Below, piece by piece: positions 24,095 through 37,389 of a stretch of DNA of 64,000 nucleotides (position 1 is the first letter of the stretch; every line of letters begins with the position of its first letter). This DNA comes from Diabrotica undecimpunctata. Lineage: Eukaryota > Arthropoda > Insecta > Coleoptera > Chrysomelidae. Both the position numbers and the translations under genes were made by a program. The notes beneath the pieces are model-generated. The model was not told where the DNA came from, did not search any database, and saw nothing but the letters and a program-made list of their open reading frames with translations. The stretch is taken from NCBI RefSeq assembly GCF_040954645.1, contig NC_092803.1:120857961-120921960 (forward strand), read 5' to 3'.

Positions 24095-24243
24095 GTGCCG
24101 TAGTGATGATGAGGATGGCCATGGTGTTTTCAGAGCCAGAAGAATTTTTTGCTGATCATCCTTTTATAGTACAACTGGTACATCAAACAAATTATGAGTC
24201 GCATATTTTGTTTAGTGGAAGAATTGCTAAACCAGAGCATTAA
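24095..24243 (+). CDS. serpin cassette exon 10 (Met-rich loop)
   Basis: The acceptor is TTATTCTTATTTAG. GT completes the codon (Gly with G), followed by 48 residues and TAA. The loop is AVVMMRMAMVFSEPEEF, then FADHPF, IVQLVHQTNYESH, ILFSGRIAKPEH. Four Met lie close together at the likely bait site. P1 is probably Met by spacing, with an Arg three residues earlier. A Met P1 suits elastase-, subtilisin- or chymotrypsin-like targets and is sensitive to oxidation. The EEFFADHPF context is like Drosophila Spn42Da isoforms. AATAAA lies at 24377-24382. Confidence 0.9.
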
Positions 24244-24382
24244 GCTTTCGATTGTAAAATTTATGTTAGTTTAAAATGTTATTGAATTTTCTTGATTTGC
24301 TGTATTCCAATATCTTCTAATATTTAATTATTATTATTAATTCTATATTTTAAACTATTTCCTGTGCTACAAATTTAATAAA

Positions 24383-25340
24383 AACTCTATTAAAACAGTC
24401 CCTTTGTTTAACCAATCGATTCCTTAACATCAATCTCTATCTCTGTCCTATTTAAACGGACGTCATTTTTGTGACTTTTTTAAAGAAGAAACATTTGTTA
24501 GTTACAAAAAGTCGCAATGTAAGGCGGATGTTCTAAGACTTCCCACATCATATACCCAACTAGAAAATTTTTCAAATCTAAAAGCAATAATTTTAATAAA
24601 AAATTCTGTCATTATCACTTTTTCTGTCAAATTTTGGGACCTTTAGGTTTGGAGATTGCGGATACTTGGGTCCGTTTTATATTTATACGATATTGTCGTG
24701 TACGACGTACGACCTTTTGTCTGAACTACACGGCGGAGATGTTTTCACAGTTACTTTATATAGAATTTTTCATACAAAAGTCAATTCACGTCATTCAAAA
24801 TTTACGAAGTCAGAACCTCACAGCGTTGCTAAAACATCAGAATACTTAATAAGTGAGGAATTTTCAAAATGTCAACTATTTAAGAATACATTAGTCAATT
24901 GGAATTTTAAAATTATGAAAATAATAAAAATAAAATCATAAATTCCTTTTTTCACTTTTCAATAATGTGGAGATACGTTGTTAATCCATGATATAAAAGA
25001 TCACATAAAAATGTGTAATTTAGCCACTAGCTCTCTAAGGCGTCTATTCAGTTGTTTTGGCATTTTTCAAACACAATCACAATACACAACAATAATTAGT
25101 TTTTAAATCTATTAAGCTATATTTAATATGTATTTATAAACACCTAAAACTGCAGTTTATTAAAGTTATATATTGCGAATTAAATTGATACACAAATGAA
25201 AAGAAATAAACAGAATTCGTACTATAAGATTGTAAATTATCATCAACTCTGTCGGCATTCTGGCCACACATCCAAATTTGAGTTTCATTTATACCCGTAT
25301 CACTGGCTTACGATTGTTTAGTCTATTTATTTAACATGAT
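24383..25340. other. intronic sequence, no gene
   Basis: AT-rich. ORFs near 24634-24941 overlap in two frames and show no family motif. I see nothing to support a gene. Confidence 0.45.
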
Positions 25341-25359
25341 TATTTTTTTGGATTTTAAA

Positions 25360-25800
25360 CTTAAGAATGCCTAAGAATGCTTCGGTGTTACGTATTAATA
25401 ACTCTCCTTTATGGCTTGGAAGCATGGACATTAAAACAAGTGCATCTAAATAAGTTGGCCGCCTTTGAATTTTGGTGTCACAGAAGAATCCTACGAATAT
25501 CAAGGACTCAAAAAATATCAAACGCAGAAGTTACTAGAAGAATCAAAAGAAGAAAACTTAAGAACCTTGGCCATGTTATGAGAGGGCAAAGATACTCATT
25601 ATTGCAGTTTATTATGCAAGGCAAAATTCGAGGAAATGTGAGAAGACGAATATCGTGGCTTAAGAACTTGAGGGAATGGTTTGAATGCAGTAGTGCAGAA
25701 CTATTTAGAGCTACAGTCAACAGGGTCCTCATAGCCATGATGATTTCCAACCTTCGATAGAAGATGAAACTTAAAGAAGAAGAGAAACTTAAACAATGGT
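25360..25800 (+). pseudogene. LINE 3' end (same family as 58719-59065)
   Basis: The 25377-25760 ORF carries post-RT motifs: YGLEAWTLKQ, FEFWCHRRILRIS, NLGHVMRGQRYSLLQFIMQG, RRRISWLKNLREWFECSSAE and NRVLIAMMISNLR, ending with a GAAGAAGAG tail. It is 5' truncated, with no RT catalytic motif, so it is a dead insertion. Confidence 0.8.
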
Positions 25801-26289
25801 TGCATAAAATTTATATTATTAATAATAAGAAATTTTTTTGTATATTTCATCAATATTACTAATCAATATCACGGTTACGTTTTTCTTATTGTAATACCAT
25901 GTTGGCGCCTATAAAAGATCCAACAGCTCCGTATGGGTGTCGTATTTTTATCTGCGTTAGGAAAATTTGAACTCTAAGGTTGATGTTATGGAAATTTTAG
26001 ATACAAGTGATGTCAGTTTGTATAAATCGTGACGTAAAATGATTTTACTGTGAAAAATACTATAGTGTACTTTATTAGTTCAATGGAGCACAGTCAATTA
26101 CTCTCGTGTAAAGGCGTTTAAAGAGATTAAAACAAAAGGTTTGTTATCGAAATGTCAAAATTAAAATATTAGATGATCTGATAAGTAACTTTGTTTTAAA
26201 TAAAAAACATGTTTTGCCAGAAAATTTTTAATTTTATTTGATATAATCTCCTTTTATATCGCTAATAAAACATGTAATGAACTAATTAA

Positions 26290-26740
26290 ACATCTAAGAT
26301 CTAACAACATTACAAGAAAAACTAAATGCAAAATATGCAAGATCCTGATAAAACCTGTCCTTGTATATGGATCAGAGACATGGACACTGTCGAAAAGCGT
26401 TGAGAACCTATTAGGTGCAGAAGATATAATCTTGAACTATACACAGCATACAATGAACCCGAGATCATAACATCCATAAAGATCGGACGTCGGCGCTGGG
26501 TGGGCCATGTTGAACGGATGTTGGAGACTGAAACACCAAAACATATAATGAGGCAAACACCAGTAGGAAGAAGGTCAAAGGGAAGACCCAAACTTAGATA
26601 CATGGAACAAGTGGAACAAGATCTGAAAACACTACGATTACCAACTGGAAAAACAAAGCAATGAACAGAACAGAATGGCGGAAAATCCTAGAAGAAGCCA
26701 GGACCCACAAAGGATTGTCGAGCTACTGATGATGATGATG
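26290..26740 (+). pseudogene. LINE 3' end, second family
   Basis: The forward strand reads IGRRRWVGHVERMLETETPK, then GRRSKGRPKLRYMEQVEQDL, and ends in a TGATGATGATGATG tail. This is the post-RT C-terminus of RTE-type elements, with frameshifts at about 26400 and stops near 26660. Confidence 0.65.
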
Positions 26741-26779
26741 AAATCTCCTTTTGGCTCAACACAACAATTTCAGCGATTT

Positions 26780-27560
26780 TCTAACTTATTTATGACGTCC
26801 AAATAATACGGTTCTGGAAGCTATACAAAATATTGGGTGGAATTTGTAGCTGAAATTGTCTAGTTTTGAAAAGCGTACTTGTGCAATCGAAAAGAAGCAG
26901 ATTCAAAAGTTTTAGATCGTCTGTGATATGAAAGTCTAAATTAAGCGTTTTGAGGCATATTTCAAATGCCTCACATTTAATACCAAAACTCAAAACCGAA
27001 ATTTCAGGCTATATGTTTTGAAGGTTAGGATCTAACAATGGAAATTTCATAATGAACGGTCAATGAAAGTGATAAATTTTGTTATTCTCATGGGAGTCGT
27101 AAGAAATGGCAAAAATCGCGCAACGTTTATCTATCTAACACCTTTACAAAAAATGACTTCAAATCCGGCAAAATACAAACATTGCATACAAAAGCTGCAC
27201 TCTTCACCTTTTGTCGATAGGACAATCTGATCAAAAGATATCGAATTTTTACCGTCGAGTTCAAAATCACCGGTCGCTTCAAACGTTGTTTCTGAGAACG
27301 CTTCATTCTACACAAAAAGTGCCAATAAACATTTTTGTTTAAAATTATTCCAGCTACATTTTTTATTTGAAACATTTTTTTCTACGGTGTACACATTTTT
27401 GTTAAATCGATTTTTGTCGTATTTTCACCCTACAAGTAAACTTTTTTGCACCTTTTTTAGGGTCCTAAAATTTACATTCTCAGCAAAATTCAGCTGGATC
27501 GTATGATTTTTAGAGGTTCAGTGGCTTTTTGGCCTCGGATGACTGGAGTATCTTGAATTA
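26780..27560 (-). repeat. half copy of the foldback element family
   Basis: It matches 54700-55415 along most of its length. Shared blocks are CATATTTCAAATGCCTCACATTT, TTGTCGATAGGACA, AAAAGATATCGAATTTTTAC, CACAAAAAGTGC and CGTATGATTTTTAGA.GTTC. It is noncoding; the 82-residue ORF here is a chance frame. Confidence 0.65.
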
Positions 27561-29340
27561 TAATACGACGAAAAGTAAACGCTGTCAATTTAAGATCTAG
27601 AATACTTACACGTCTGCATTAATCCCAGGAATATTTCAATCAGAACGTTTTCCCTATCAGAACCGAAAATGCTTCTAATAGTTATGGTAAATGGTAATAG
27701 GATAATCAGAGTGACGAACTTACATTTTTTTCAAGGCACCAAGAATATAAGAAACAGTTCAATGGTCGGGACCCATAAAGTGAATGTAAGATTTAAGTTT
27801 CATTAACAACACTAGACAGACAAAAGGGTAGCCCAAGAATGTGGTCAGAAGAAGACACTTTTGTAAAAAGTTAGAAGGCGTAAAAAATTTAAATTGAAAA
27901 AGTAATACGGCAAATAAGAGAAATAGCAAAAAATTGCAAGCGTTCATGGAACAAGAAATTCAGCTAATCTGTATACGAATGTGATTCACTTTTTTTGGTG
28001 TGGTATTCATTGTTTTGGCGTGAGTCATATGACATTGAAACTTCTTTAATGCAATAACAGACTATTAACTATTTTTACCGAATAATTAATTACATTCATA
28101 GACCGTATTAAATGTTTTAAGGTCACCACTAACTTAATAAATTTAAACCTACTATACATGAACCATGCGTTTTAAAGCATTTTTGGTTTAAAAAGTGGAT
28201 CGATTACATTGATCAATCAAACTGTAAATCTCTTTTTAATTACTAGTTGAAATGATTTAGTTGTTAGTTACACTTTTTCTTTTATTTATTTTACAATCCC
28301 CTATGACTTTTTCAAAAGTCGCGATTATTTCATCCTTCCTTAATTAATTTTGTTTGTTTTCTCTTTAATGTTCTCTATATTCATTTTAATATATATGTTT
28401 TTTCAAAATCATGATACTTGGGTTATTTTTTTCATTTAGTATATGATTTTTGCCTTTCTTTTATAGTTGTTCTAATAAGTATTTATAAATACTAAACAGT
28501 GTCCAATGAATGGATATGTGAGAATAACAAAACAAAAACTTAAGAAATCGTCACACATTGGTACATATTTACTAATTAACTTGTGAACATTGCTTTAAAG
28601 GTTCTAGTGCAAAATTACACTGATTTTAAAAAATTAGCACTATTGCACAATCAATTATTTGAACTCCAAACATAATCAACTTCAAACAAATCATTCTTTT
28701 CTCCAAATTATCTTAGCCAGAAATTATTATAATATACACCAACCAATGTCTAAGGATATATCCAAAAAGTTTAAGTAATGAAATTATTATTCCTAAGAAA
28801 AGTATTATTTTTTTGCAATATTTGCTAGAAAGTTATATTTAATTGTAACTCTTACATTTTTTACCTTTTACTTTAGTGTTTTTGATAAAAAACATTTATT
28901 TCTATATTTCCCCAAATCATACTAAACAAATCATCTAATATCTAACAAAAACGTTCACTACTTGGTATGACCCGCACAGTTGTTAAGTACAGGCCTGCAA
29001 ATTATATAATTATATTCATATCTAATATTAGGTGCTCAATTTGGTTTTTCTTAATTACAACCCAGTCCCTTTGTAAAAAATCAGTTCGTCGTTTTTATTT
29101 AAAAAAAGATTCTGACTCATCACTCGCTTCTGAAGCCAAACTTATACCATGATCAATTGGTTTTATGTCTGGATATTGTGCTGGGTTGGGAAAACATCGT
29201 TATCCTGTTCAGTAAGAAAATTCCTAACTGTATAAGCTACAATAAAACAAGCGTTATAATGTATCAGAAGAATTTGAAAAACTGCAAGACACTGCTAAGG
29301 AACCGCAACAGGTTCAAATGAATATGGACTCCATATGCCT
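27561..29340. other. intronic sequence, no gene
   Basis: Very AT-rich. Short ORFs lack motifs. Nothing recognised. Confidence 0.5.
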
Positions 29341-29740
29341 CCTCCTCATTCTTTGAGCCCTTATCATAGCGTGGGGACATTCTAAATATTGTTAGCTTGC
29401 TGCCTATTGGCTGTGATCCTGTGCCATATGGACGGCATCATGTAGGTATTTTCCCACCAGAGTTTTCATTTGGTCTGCCAATCGTGTTGGAGATCTTTCT
29501 CTTGGTCTTCGACCTTCTACCTTTCCTTCTACTACCAATAGTTCCATGGTCCCTGTTCTTCTAGATATGTGGCTGAAGTAATTTAGATATGCTTGGTTTA
29601 TTTTTTTAATAGCCTGTCTTTTTTATGAAGCTCTTTCAGAATTGACAGGATATTTCGATGTTATGTCCAGGACACGCGTAGAATTCTTCTATAGACCCAC
29701 ATTTCGCAGGATTTGATCTTACTTGTATCGATTTTTTATT
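29341..29740 (-). pseudogene. LINE 3' region relic
   Basis: The reverse strand contains KSCEMWVYRRILRVSW, then a degraded ILSILKELHKK segment, and later EDQEKDLQHDWQTK-like pieces, all with stops. The CEMWVYRRIL block is diagnostic of the post-RT region of the same LINE group as 25360. Confidence 0.5.
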
Positions 29741-30626
29741 AATTAATTAATACCATATATGCAAGTATATTCAAAATACTCCAAAGTAAAACGTGATCAG
29801 TTCTTTCTCCAATACTAATAACACCAGATATAACAATACTACCAAGATAACTGTGGACACAATTAGTTTCTTTCTAGCTTCTTAATTCCCCGTTGATATT
29901 GAAGGAACATTGTAGACATCTTGTGATATTTTGACTATTACATCATGGACAAGTGCAATACAAAAACTAACTGGTGATCAATTGGATGTTTGTTGCTTCT
30001 GGTTTAAAAAGGGTTAAAACAGTCGTGGATTGAGGTTGTAAGTTTTTCTCGGCCTAAATCTCTCGTGTGTACATTTTTGAAACATGATCGTTGCTAAGGC
30101 CTGACACTTCCTAAATTTCCAAACCAAACAGAGTCTGCTTGTTGGGTGACATTCACGTCACTCGTAATATTTCTTCTTAGGTTAAATATATTGTTGCTAT
30201 GATGTTTACAATAACGCTAAATATGTTTATCTTACATAAACTTGTATAAAAGTTATTGGTTTTGCTGATAAGGCCGCAAAATAAGTATTTACAGAAAATT
30301 TTTGATTAAGATATTTTTATCTTCAGTTTAGCCAAATACCTACGAAAATATATTAAAATTTTAATAATTTTCTTAAAAAATAATACGGTTATTAAAATTT
30401 TGGAAATTATTCTTTAGACTTGGTCTGTATAATTGCAATATATTACTTTAGTACCATTCTTTGTGCTGAAATATCTGTCGAGATTTATTTCATAATCAAA
30501 GTTATTTAGGTGTTTTATTCGTATATCGTTTGTGATTTCATTAGTTATAAAATCTCGAAGTGACTAGCACACCTAACGCGTCTAAAGATGATATAACAAA
30601 TTAAAACCCCCTCTTTTTACTAACAG
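29741..30626. other. intronic sequence before cassette 11
   Basis: No ORF or repeat recognised. AT-rich. Confidence 0.5.
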
Positions 30627-30778
30627 GTATTGAAATAGAACCTAGATGTCACTTCGAACCCGATGAATTCACAGCAGATCACCCCTTCCTTCTAGCTATA
30701 GTTACTAGAAGCAATCATCAAGGTCAGGGGCTCGATAGTATTTTATTTACGGGAAAAATCGATTTTCCCCTACACTAA
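30627..30778 (+). CDS. serpin cassette exon 11 (Arg-Cys loop)
   Basis: The acceptor is CTCTTTTTACTAACAG. GT completes the codon (Gly with G), followed by 49 residues and TAA. The loop is IEIEPRCHFEPDEF, then TADHPF, LLAIVTRSNHQGQGLDS, ILFTGKIDFPLH. P1-P1' is Arg-Cys by spacing. The hinge-proximal part is acidic (IEIEP), unlike the basic loops of cassettes 1-9. There is no ATG, so ORF callers miss it. AATAAA lies at 30986-30991. Single copy in the window. Confidence 0.9.
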
Positions 30779-31054
30779 GGTAATTAACAGCATGTTTGTT
30801 GGGATGTGCATGTCGATTTAGGTACCTTCCACTGATTGGTCTGTTTAGAAATACACACATACACCTATACACATTCACACACTTGGTTATAAAAGTGCAG
30901 AACGTTTTTCTTCAATGATATTGAATAGTAGTGGAATGATAATTGCAAACAGTATTAAGTGTAACTATGGAGTTAGTTTAAAAACAATAAAACTAATATA
31001 AATATTAATATGGCATAAATGATGTGGCAATAAAAGGCAAAGCATTAATATGGC

Positions 31055-31250
31055 CAAATGATGGCATAAAGTGATGAGAGGGGAAAAATACGCATTATTA
31101 CAACTTATTATGCAAGGCAAAATCCGAGGAAAGCGAAATGTGGTGGCAGTAGTGCAGAACTTTTTGGAGCGGCAGTCAACAGAGTCCGCATAGCCATGAT
31201 GATTTCCAACCTTCGATAGAAGATGGAACTTAAAGAAGAAAGAATAGCAT
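31055..31250 (+). pseudogene. LINE 3'-end fragment
   Basis: The forward strand reads MRGEKYALLQLIMQGKIRGK, then after an internal deletion the final VRIAMMISNLR-type segment in another frame, then GAAGAAAGAA. Same family as 25360 and 58719. Confidence 0.7.
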
Positions 31251-31500
31251 AAATAATAGTGTCCAGATACACAGTTCGTGTATCAATCATGTGAAATCTT
31301 GTAAATCTCATAAATTTTATATATCGTAGAAGAATTTTTGGAGCAAAGCAAATATAGGTATATAAAAAGGAATGAGAAGTAACACAAACTTATTTGAATT
31401 GTACTATGAAGCATCGTTGTTAGACAGTTTTTTTAAAAAGAGAAGGCCGTAGAGTTAGGAGCAGAAAGTGAGAGTAGTATAAAACAAATATAAATATATA

Positions 31501-31709
31501 TAAAGTTTGTTTAACAGAAAATGGTTGACTTCAATTAGTGCGGTCGTAAATATTATTAAATTTATCTGACTTGGCCCATTGTTAAGACCTTGTACCTCAG
31601 GTAAACCATTGTTACCTGAAACCGAGCCTTTTATACTATTATCGGTTAACCCAGGATGTTTATAGTTGATACTAATTGAAGTCAACCTTTTACTGCTAAA
31701 CAAACTTTA
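31501..31709. mobile_element. MITE with about 38-bp inverted ends
   Basis: The left end TAAAGTTTGTTTAACAGAAA... (31501-31539) and the right end (31671-31709) are reverse complements with two or three mismatches. The interior is 130 bases and noncoding. Flanks are TATA on the left and CATA on the right, so a TA target is plausible but not clean. Confidence 0.7.
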
Positions 31710-33215
31710 CATAAAACAAGTAATTGTACTTCATACTTTTAATGGTATATTTTACTCGGGGTATATAGGTCGTAGTCTGGAATTGTTTCTTCCTAATGGA
31801 TCCTCTGCAACTGTGACAAACATTGGAAAAGGCTATGCCTATGCTATAGACCTAAACTCTTGTCGCTGCTCTGTTCAATCACTGATAATCTCTGATTAGT
31901 ATTAAAGGCAATGTCGGAAGGGACGTAGGTGTAAATCGTGCTACTGCGGTCATTCACTATGATCGGAGAGCAGCTATACGACGTTACGTCTACGCTCGCT
32001 CCCGCATCGTTTGTGGTAGTATCTGCCATAGTTGCAGACAAAACTTTACGAATAAATAAGTTCAGACCACAGTCTACAAACCCCGATTACAATCTACTAT
32101 TATAAAACACTAACCGGACGCCATTTTTGACTCTATACTTATTAATAAATAGCTTAACAATGACAAAAACAAGATTTTATAGGAAATAATCCAAGTACAT
32201 GGTACATGTTGTTTGGAAGAGCCTACTGTTAACGTTAATGACCATAACTAGTTGATATAAAAAAAGAAAATAAATAATAAATATTCAGGAAAAAACTAAT
32301 TAGAGAAAAGGATTAATAATAGTAATGAACGTGCGACATGATATGAGATAATATTGATGAAACCTTAGCAGATGCTCCTAACGTGCTTGGGAGATTGGCT
32401 ATTTATTTTAAAGGATTCCTTAACATAAACCATACTAAACAATTAAATATGCCTACTGGATTATGACACCATCGTGCTGAATCAATCAATGCCGAAACAA
32501 TGCCCCATGTGAATATCTGAATTAAATCGAGGCCCCCAGAAATTAAGAAGAATCGATAGAACTAGGAATTCGACAAAAACTTGTAAACGTCACTAATATG
32601 ATGCTAACAAAAGTAAAAATCAAGTCACGGTGGTTCTATTCACTCTATAATGATCGAAATATAGTACAACGTAACATTCTGACAATACATCAACAGAAAA
32701 CTTTGACAATCTAAACTCTAAACCGTCCACATGTTTTCAAATTTTGCAAGAATTTGGTGGTACATTGATTGGCCTGTCTGTGTAGAATTAGTAAATGAAC
32801 ACACAAAAACAAACAATATAAAGTTGATTGCATTGAAATAGAAGCTTTTAGCTAAGTACCTATGTACCTAATTATTGACTGAACTAGGTATTTTGTGACT
32901 GGGTAAAAGTAGCAGTAGTTAATGCCGAAACACGTGTCCGAGTTGTCCTACATTCAACGCTGTATGTAATGTTGTTAAGCTTGATTAAATAACCAACGTA
33001 CTAGGTAATAACATTACCTTCTTCAGTTTATATAAACTTCAGACATAAAAACGACCAGAGGACGTCAATAGTTAAAATAATACCTTAGTCATACAACAAG
33101 AATGCTGTGAAAATATATGATCAGCACTATTATATCTAACATTGTTCTAGATATTCTAGAATATTGGACCTCATGCGAACATAGATTATGGTTCAGATTT
33201 AGGCAACCAATAACG

Positions 33216-33220
<5 letters not shown>
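31710..33220. other. intronic sequence with one unrecognised reverse ORF
   Basis: Reverse ORF 32041-31844 (65 aa, beginning MSATMADTTTNDAGASVD) has coding-like composition but no family I recognise, and no partner exon. The region 31740-32100 is more GC-rich and may be a mobile-element piece. The rest holds nothing. Confidence 0.3.

Positions 33221-33282
<62 letters not shown>
33221..33282. repeat. TA microsatellite
   Basis: About 31 TA units with one TG interruption. Confidence 0.97.
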
Positions 33283-34640
33283 AAACTCTTAATTTTCACT
33301 AACCCCTATTGTTTAATAGCCATATTAGTGTCACATAATTAATTTTCATACTCCTCCGAGACGGCACGACCGATTTTTATTAAATTGTATATTTATATTC
33401 GGTAAGTCTGAGAATAGGTCGTAAGATAGTTTTCATACTTACCACTAAGTGATAAGGGTGATTCACCCCAAACATTTTTTAAAATTTTTTGGATAATATC
33501 TTTTTTTTTATGATTTGGCATTAGACAATACTAATCCTAAATTTCACCCTTCTATCACTAACTCCTATGTTTTAATAGGCATATTAGTAATTTATTTATT
33601 TTAACCCTGGTCGATAACTGATCAATTATCACTAGATTAATTATCCCCCCAGGCGTCCACCAATGTCACTTCTTACCCAGTAAACAGCACGAAGTAGGGA
33701 TGAGAACTAGCCGGTCTCCTGCCTCTCTCATACATTAAGCCTCCTCTCACTCCGAACACTCTATACCAAGTATATATCAGTTTTAAGCCAGTATTATGTT
33801 TTATGCATCGAGCGTAATAATGACGTTTACAATAATTATCATTTTACCTTCTCGGTGTAATTCTCAAGTAAATTTATTATCAATTTGCTGAGCCTAGCTT
33901 ATTCAGCGTGTTTCTCTGAAAATAGCTCACCAGTTCAAAAACCATAATTGGACGAGTAATATTGGCGACAAAAAATGCATATGTCGATGATCTGAATGCG
34001 ACCATTCTGAATTTTCTTCCAGGAAAGTAGTTTTCCTTAAAATCAGTTCGACACTGATTCAATATATCAATGGTTATGGATGGTTATGGATCAATATATG
34101 GATGGTTAGAAATCAATTTGACGTAGTCAACTACAATAAACAAATCACAAAGCCAACCGTTGGAAGTTTGCGAAAATAACTTAGGAGTTTCTATGTTTCG
34201 CGCAGGGACTATTATTATTGGTGTCTCGGAAAACCGTCATCGTTGTATATATTTATGGAACGCAAAAAAATATAATGTTTACCAGAAAGCATTAAATTAA
34301 CATCATCAGGGTACACACTTGTCTAGTTATAGTTTTTGAATCATCTACGTCTGTAGGTTCTTCGTTATACACAACTCCTTTTAGATAGCACTATACAAAA
34401 AAAATCTAAGGGTGATACCACAGACGATCTTGGAGACCATCGGTGATCCGTTAGTTCTAATCCATCTGTTTGTAAATGAAGCATTAAGGTTATTGATTAC
34501 AATACCTTCTTACCATGGTCTTGTTACCATACCATAACTCCTCTTTCATGTAAAGTTATTTTACAGTAACAAAGCTAATTTTTCAAAAACTTCAGATATC
34601 TCTAATCATTTAAATATTCTTCAAAAAATATGAACCTATT
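33283..34640. other. intronic sequence, no gene
   Basis: Includes a short tandem duplication (CAATATATCAATGGTTATGGATGGTTATGGAT) near 34060-34090. No coding evidence. Confidence 0.5.
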
Positions 34641-35190
34641 AAACGTCCAATAAATAACCCACACTAAACATTAATTTCCCATCCAGTTTGAAAGCGAGTT
34701 TCCCTTAACCAGTCCGAATTTCTCACTGACCAATAATGGAAGTTCTAGCGATTTACAATCCCATTATTATGGAAACCAGCTTCATAACTCCATAAAATTC
34801 TAGTTAAAAAGTCATGGGTGTCTTGCATCATCACTTGCATTATGGCGATGAAGGTTAGTCTTCGATCCAAATAGGTGGGTTGCAATTTATGAACCAAGCA
34901 CAGTTTAAATGGATGGCAATAGTAGTTTTTTAAAATCCTTCGAACTGTGGTTGAAGACACTTTAGTTTCTGCAGAAATTGACCTTATGGACATGTGTGTA
35001 TTAATCGTTACATATGCTAAAACATTCACCAAGTTTTGTGCGGTCTGTATTGGTTTGGCAAGAACTATGTTTACCGTTTGGAAATGAACCTTGCCATATC
35101 TTCTACTCAACCATAGCAAAAGTTACATAAAACGAAAGTGTCATTCTTTCGAAAAAGTGTTCCTTATGTAAGAATTGAACATTTCGAGCA
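34641..35190 (-). pseudogene. mariner-like transposase N-terminal half
   Basis: Reverse ORF 35119-34745 contains SIRSISAETKVSSTTVRRIL (helix-turn-helix), then HPFKLCLVHKLQPTYLDRR, a degraded catalytic block near LWSYEAGFHNNGIVNR (normally SDE..F.NNG.VNRHN) and a trailing HYWSV piece downstream. It appears to be the same type as the transposase relic at 8490-7950, which preserves the other half. Degenerate, with the first catalytic Asp changed. Confidence 0.65.
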
Positions 35191-35752
35191 TTTTTCCATG
35201 ATACATTCGCCATGAATCAACAATATATCTAGGTATTCATTAGGTGAATAGGAAAGGCATTTTTACTACTGTATAAACTCATGATATTTCAAAATTCTGT
35301 TTTAAAACAACAATGCGCGTATTAGTGAATGAAAACAAAAAATGACATTAGCTGTTACTATTTGTAGTTTTCAAAAAAGATTTAAATAAAATGCCAAGTA
35401 CAACTTGCTTTTCTTTTGAATTTGTAAAAAATATAAAAATATACTAGTTTCAGGTTAATTTGGAGATGATATATGTGTCATTAAATTGAAAATTTAGCGT
35501 ATTTATTAACATTAATACCCTCATTGTGGTACACCGTTGAATATGAGATAAAATGCCTTTCGTTTGACCTAACTTCACCCCATGATCCATTTATTTTTTT
35601 TTTCCATTGTAATGAAGCCACAGCTCCCGTGATGACGTCGCAGATCTTATGTATACATCAATTGATAGTATCATAGGTCCAATTGACATTTCTCAATTTT
35701 TAAATACAAATATTCATTACTTCCTGAATTATAGGCTGTTAAAAACACCTTG

Positions 35753-35756
35753 GAAC

Positions 35757-35820
<64 letters not shown>

Positions 35821-35826
35821 GTTCTA
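35753..35826. repeat. TA microsatellite between mirror-image AACACCCTA / TAGGGTGTT ends
   Basis: AACACCCTA, then TA repeats (35761-35816), then GGGTGTT. The termini are inverted copies of each other, so the TA run sits where two element ends of the CAGGGTG family meet. Confidence 0.85.
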
Positions 35827-36607
35827 ATTTGAGTTTTAGGTTGATTTAATTAATAGCTAAAAATTTAGCATATTTATACGAGTTCTTGGATATGCCCAAT
35901 TATTCCAAAATATTTGTAGATTGCTACCACTTTTATTTATTTTGTATCGTTCAAATATTTACTAAAATATAAAAACAAAAACGGCAAATTTGTATTCTAT
36001 GTTGTATGGAAAAAAATGACATTTTGGCTTTTTTACTTTCCCATCTTTTGTCGTTTTTCTCGAGGGTCTACAACTTTTAACAGAAACCTCTTTTCAAGAG
36101 ACCTTGTGGCTGTCTTCTTCTCAGAATATCTCTAAAAATTATGAGATTTTCTGATCTTCTTAATCGGGATTTGAACTTCGTCGAGGCTGTATTTTTTTGC
36201 AAAAATGTTCACGTCCATCCATTTTCCAAGGATTTATGTGATTAATGTAGTAGGAACTTCTTTTATCTCTTTCTCCTCTGAGTCAGATAGGGGTCCATCC
36301 ATTCCAGCGTGATGTTATCGTCACTAGCTCCTGGCCCATATTATATAAATTAAAATTTATTTGCTCGTATACCGAGCAAAATTTGTTTCTTACAAAAATA
36401 GAACGCATTCTAAAACGGACATATAACGTGGTATGCTGTATAATAACTAAGATAATTGAAATTCAAAACTTGCACCAGATTGCAACATTCTTTGTGTTAA
36501 ACCAGTCAAATAGGGATTATGATACGCCTAGCGTCAGATTACAATTTTCGAGATATGGCTTGTATTTTTTGTGGTTATTATGGTATTCTTATATATTTTA
36601 TTTTCAG

Positions 36608-36747
36608 GAATTATTATGGGTGTGGGCTGCAGTATGCCGAGACCGCCTGAGCTTTTTACTGCCGATCATCCATTTTTGATAATGCTGACAATCAATGATC
36701 CAAATATCATACTATTTAAAGGACGAGTTTCCGCGTCGGTTATCTAA
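36608..36747 (+). CDS. serpin cassette exon 12 (Cys-Ser loop)
   Basis: The acceptor is ATTTTATTTTCAG. GA completes the codon (Glu with G), followed by 45 residues and TAA. The loop is IIMGVGCSMPRPPELF, then TADHPF, LIMLTINDPN, IILFKGRVSASVI. P1-P1' is Cys-Ser by the spacing rule, with no basic residue before the scissile position. A Cys P1 is unusual and could suit a chymotrypsin-like or cysteine protease, or form a disulphide. AATAAA lies at 36755-36760, 8 bases after the stop. It is paralogous to cassette 13 within a duplicated block of several kb. Confidence 0.9.
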
Positions 36748-37389
36748 GTGTATTAATAAAGTGTCGACTTGTTCCATTTTTCATGTCTTTTTAAGTTCAT
36801 TCCATATCTATGTAAGTTCTAGTAAAATAGTTAAATTTAAAAATATTTGTATGGATGATAATGAGATAATAAAACTGCAATGCAACCACATCTTTTAATT
36901 CTTTCAATTTTGTATACCAAATTCCCATTTGCTCGTGAACAAATTTTCTTGATTCATATTTTGTATAGGCTGGTATTATTACTTTAGTTTTTTATCTATT
37001 TTACAGTACTGTGTCTTGTATTCTGTCCCTGCCTTGGTTGGCTTGGAATATTATAAGCGATAAGTTTCGCTAAAACAGGTTATCATTATTTATTAACTCT
37101 TTCAACAACTTACAAAAACCCATCGTTTTTGCTAAATATTTTTTAAGCAATTCATACAAAACAAAGTTTATAATGTTTAACGCTTTAGAACACAGAGGGA
37201 AAAAATCGTTGGAGAGTTTACGAGCATACATACCATAACATTTTTAAATCGTCTTTAATTTTCTCACTAAAATATTATCTTGATCTTCTCAGCCTCTATT
37301 GTTTTCGACTTCCTTTATTCTGATAGAGCAAATACATGAAATTTCAATTTTCCACTATGAGAGTGAATGAACGACTTATTTTTGTGGGT

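Noticed and set aside
31844..32041. Small secreted or regulatory protein on the reverse strand
   Set aside because: Coding-like composition, but no family, no splice partner and an isolated position. Mentioned only in the spacer entry.
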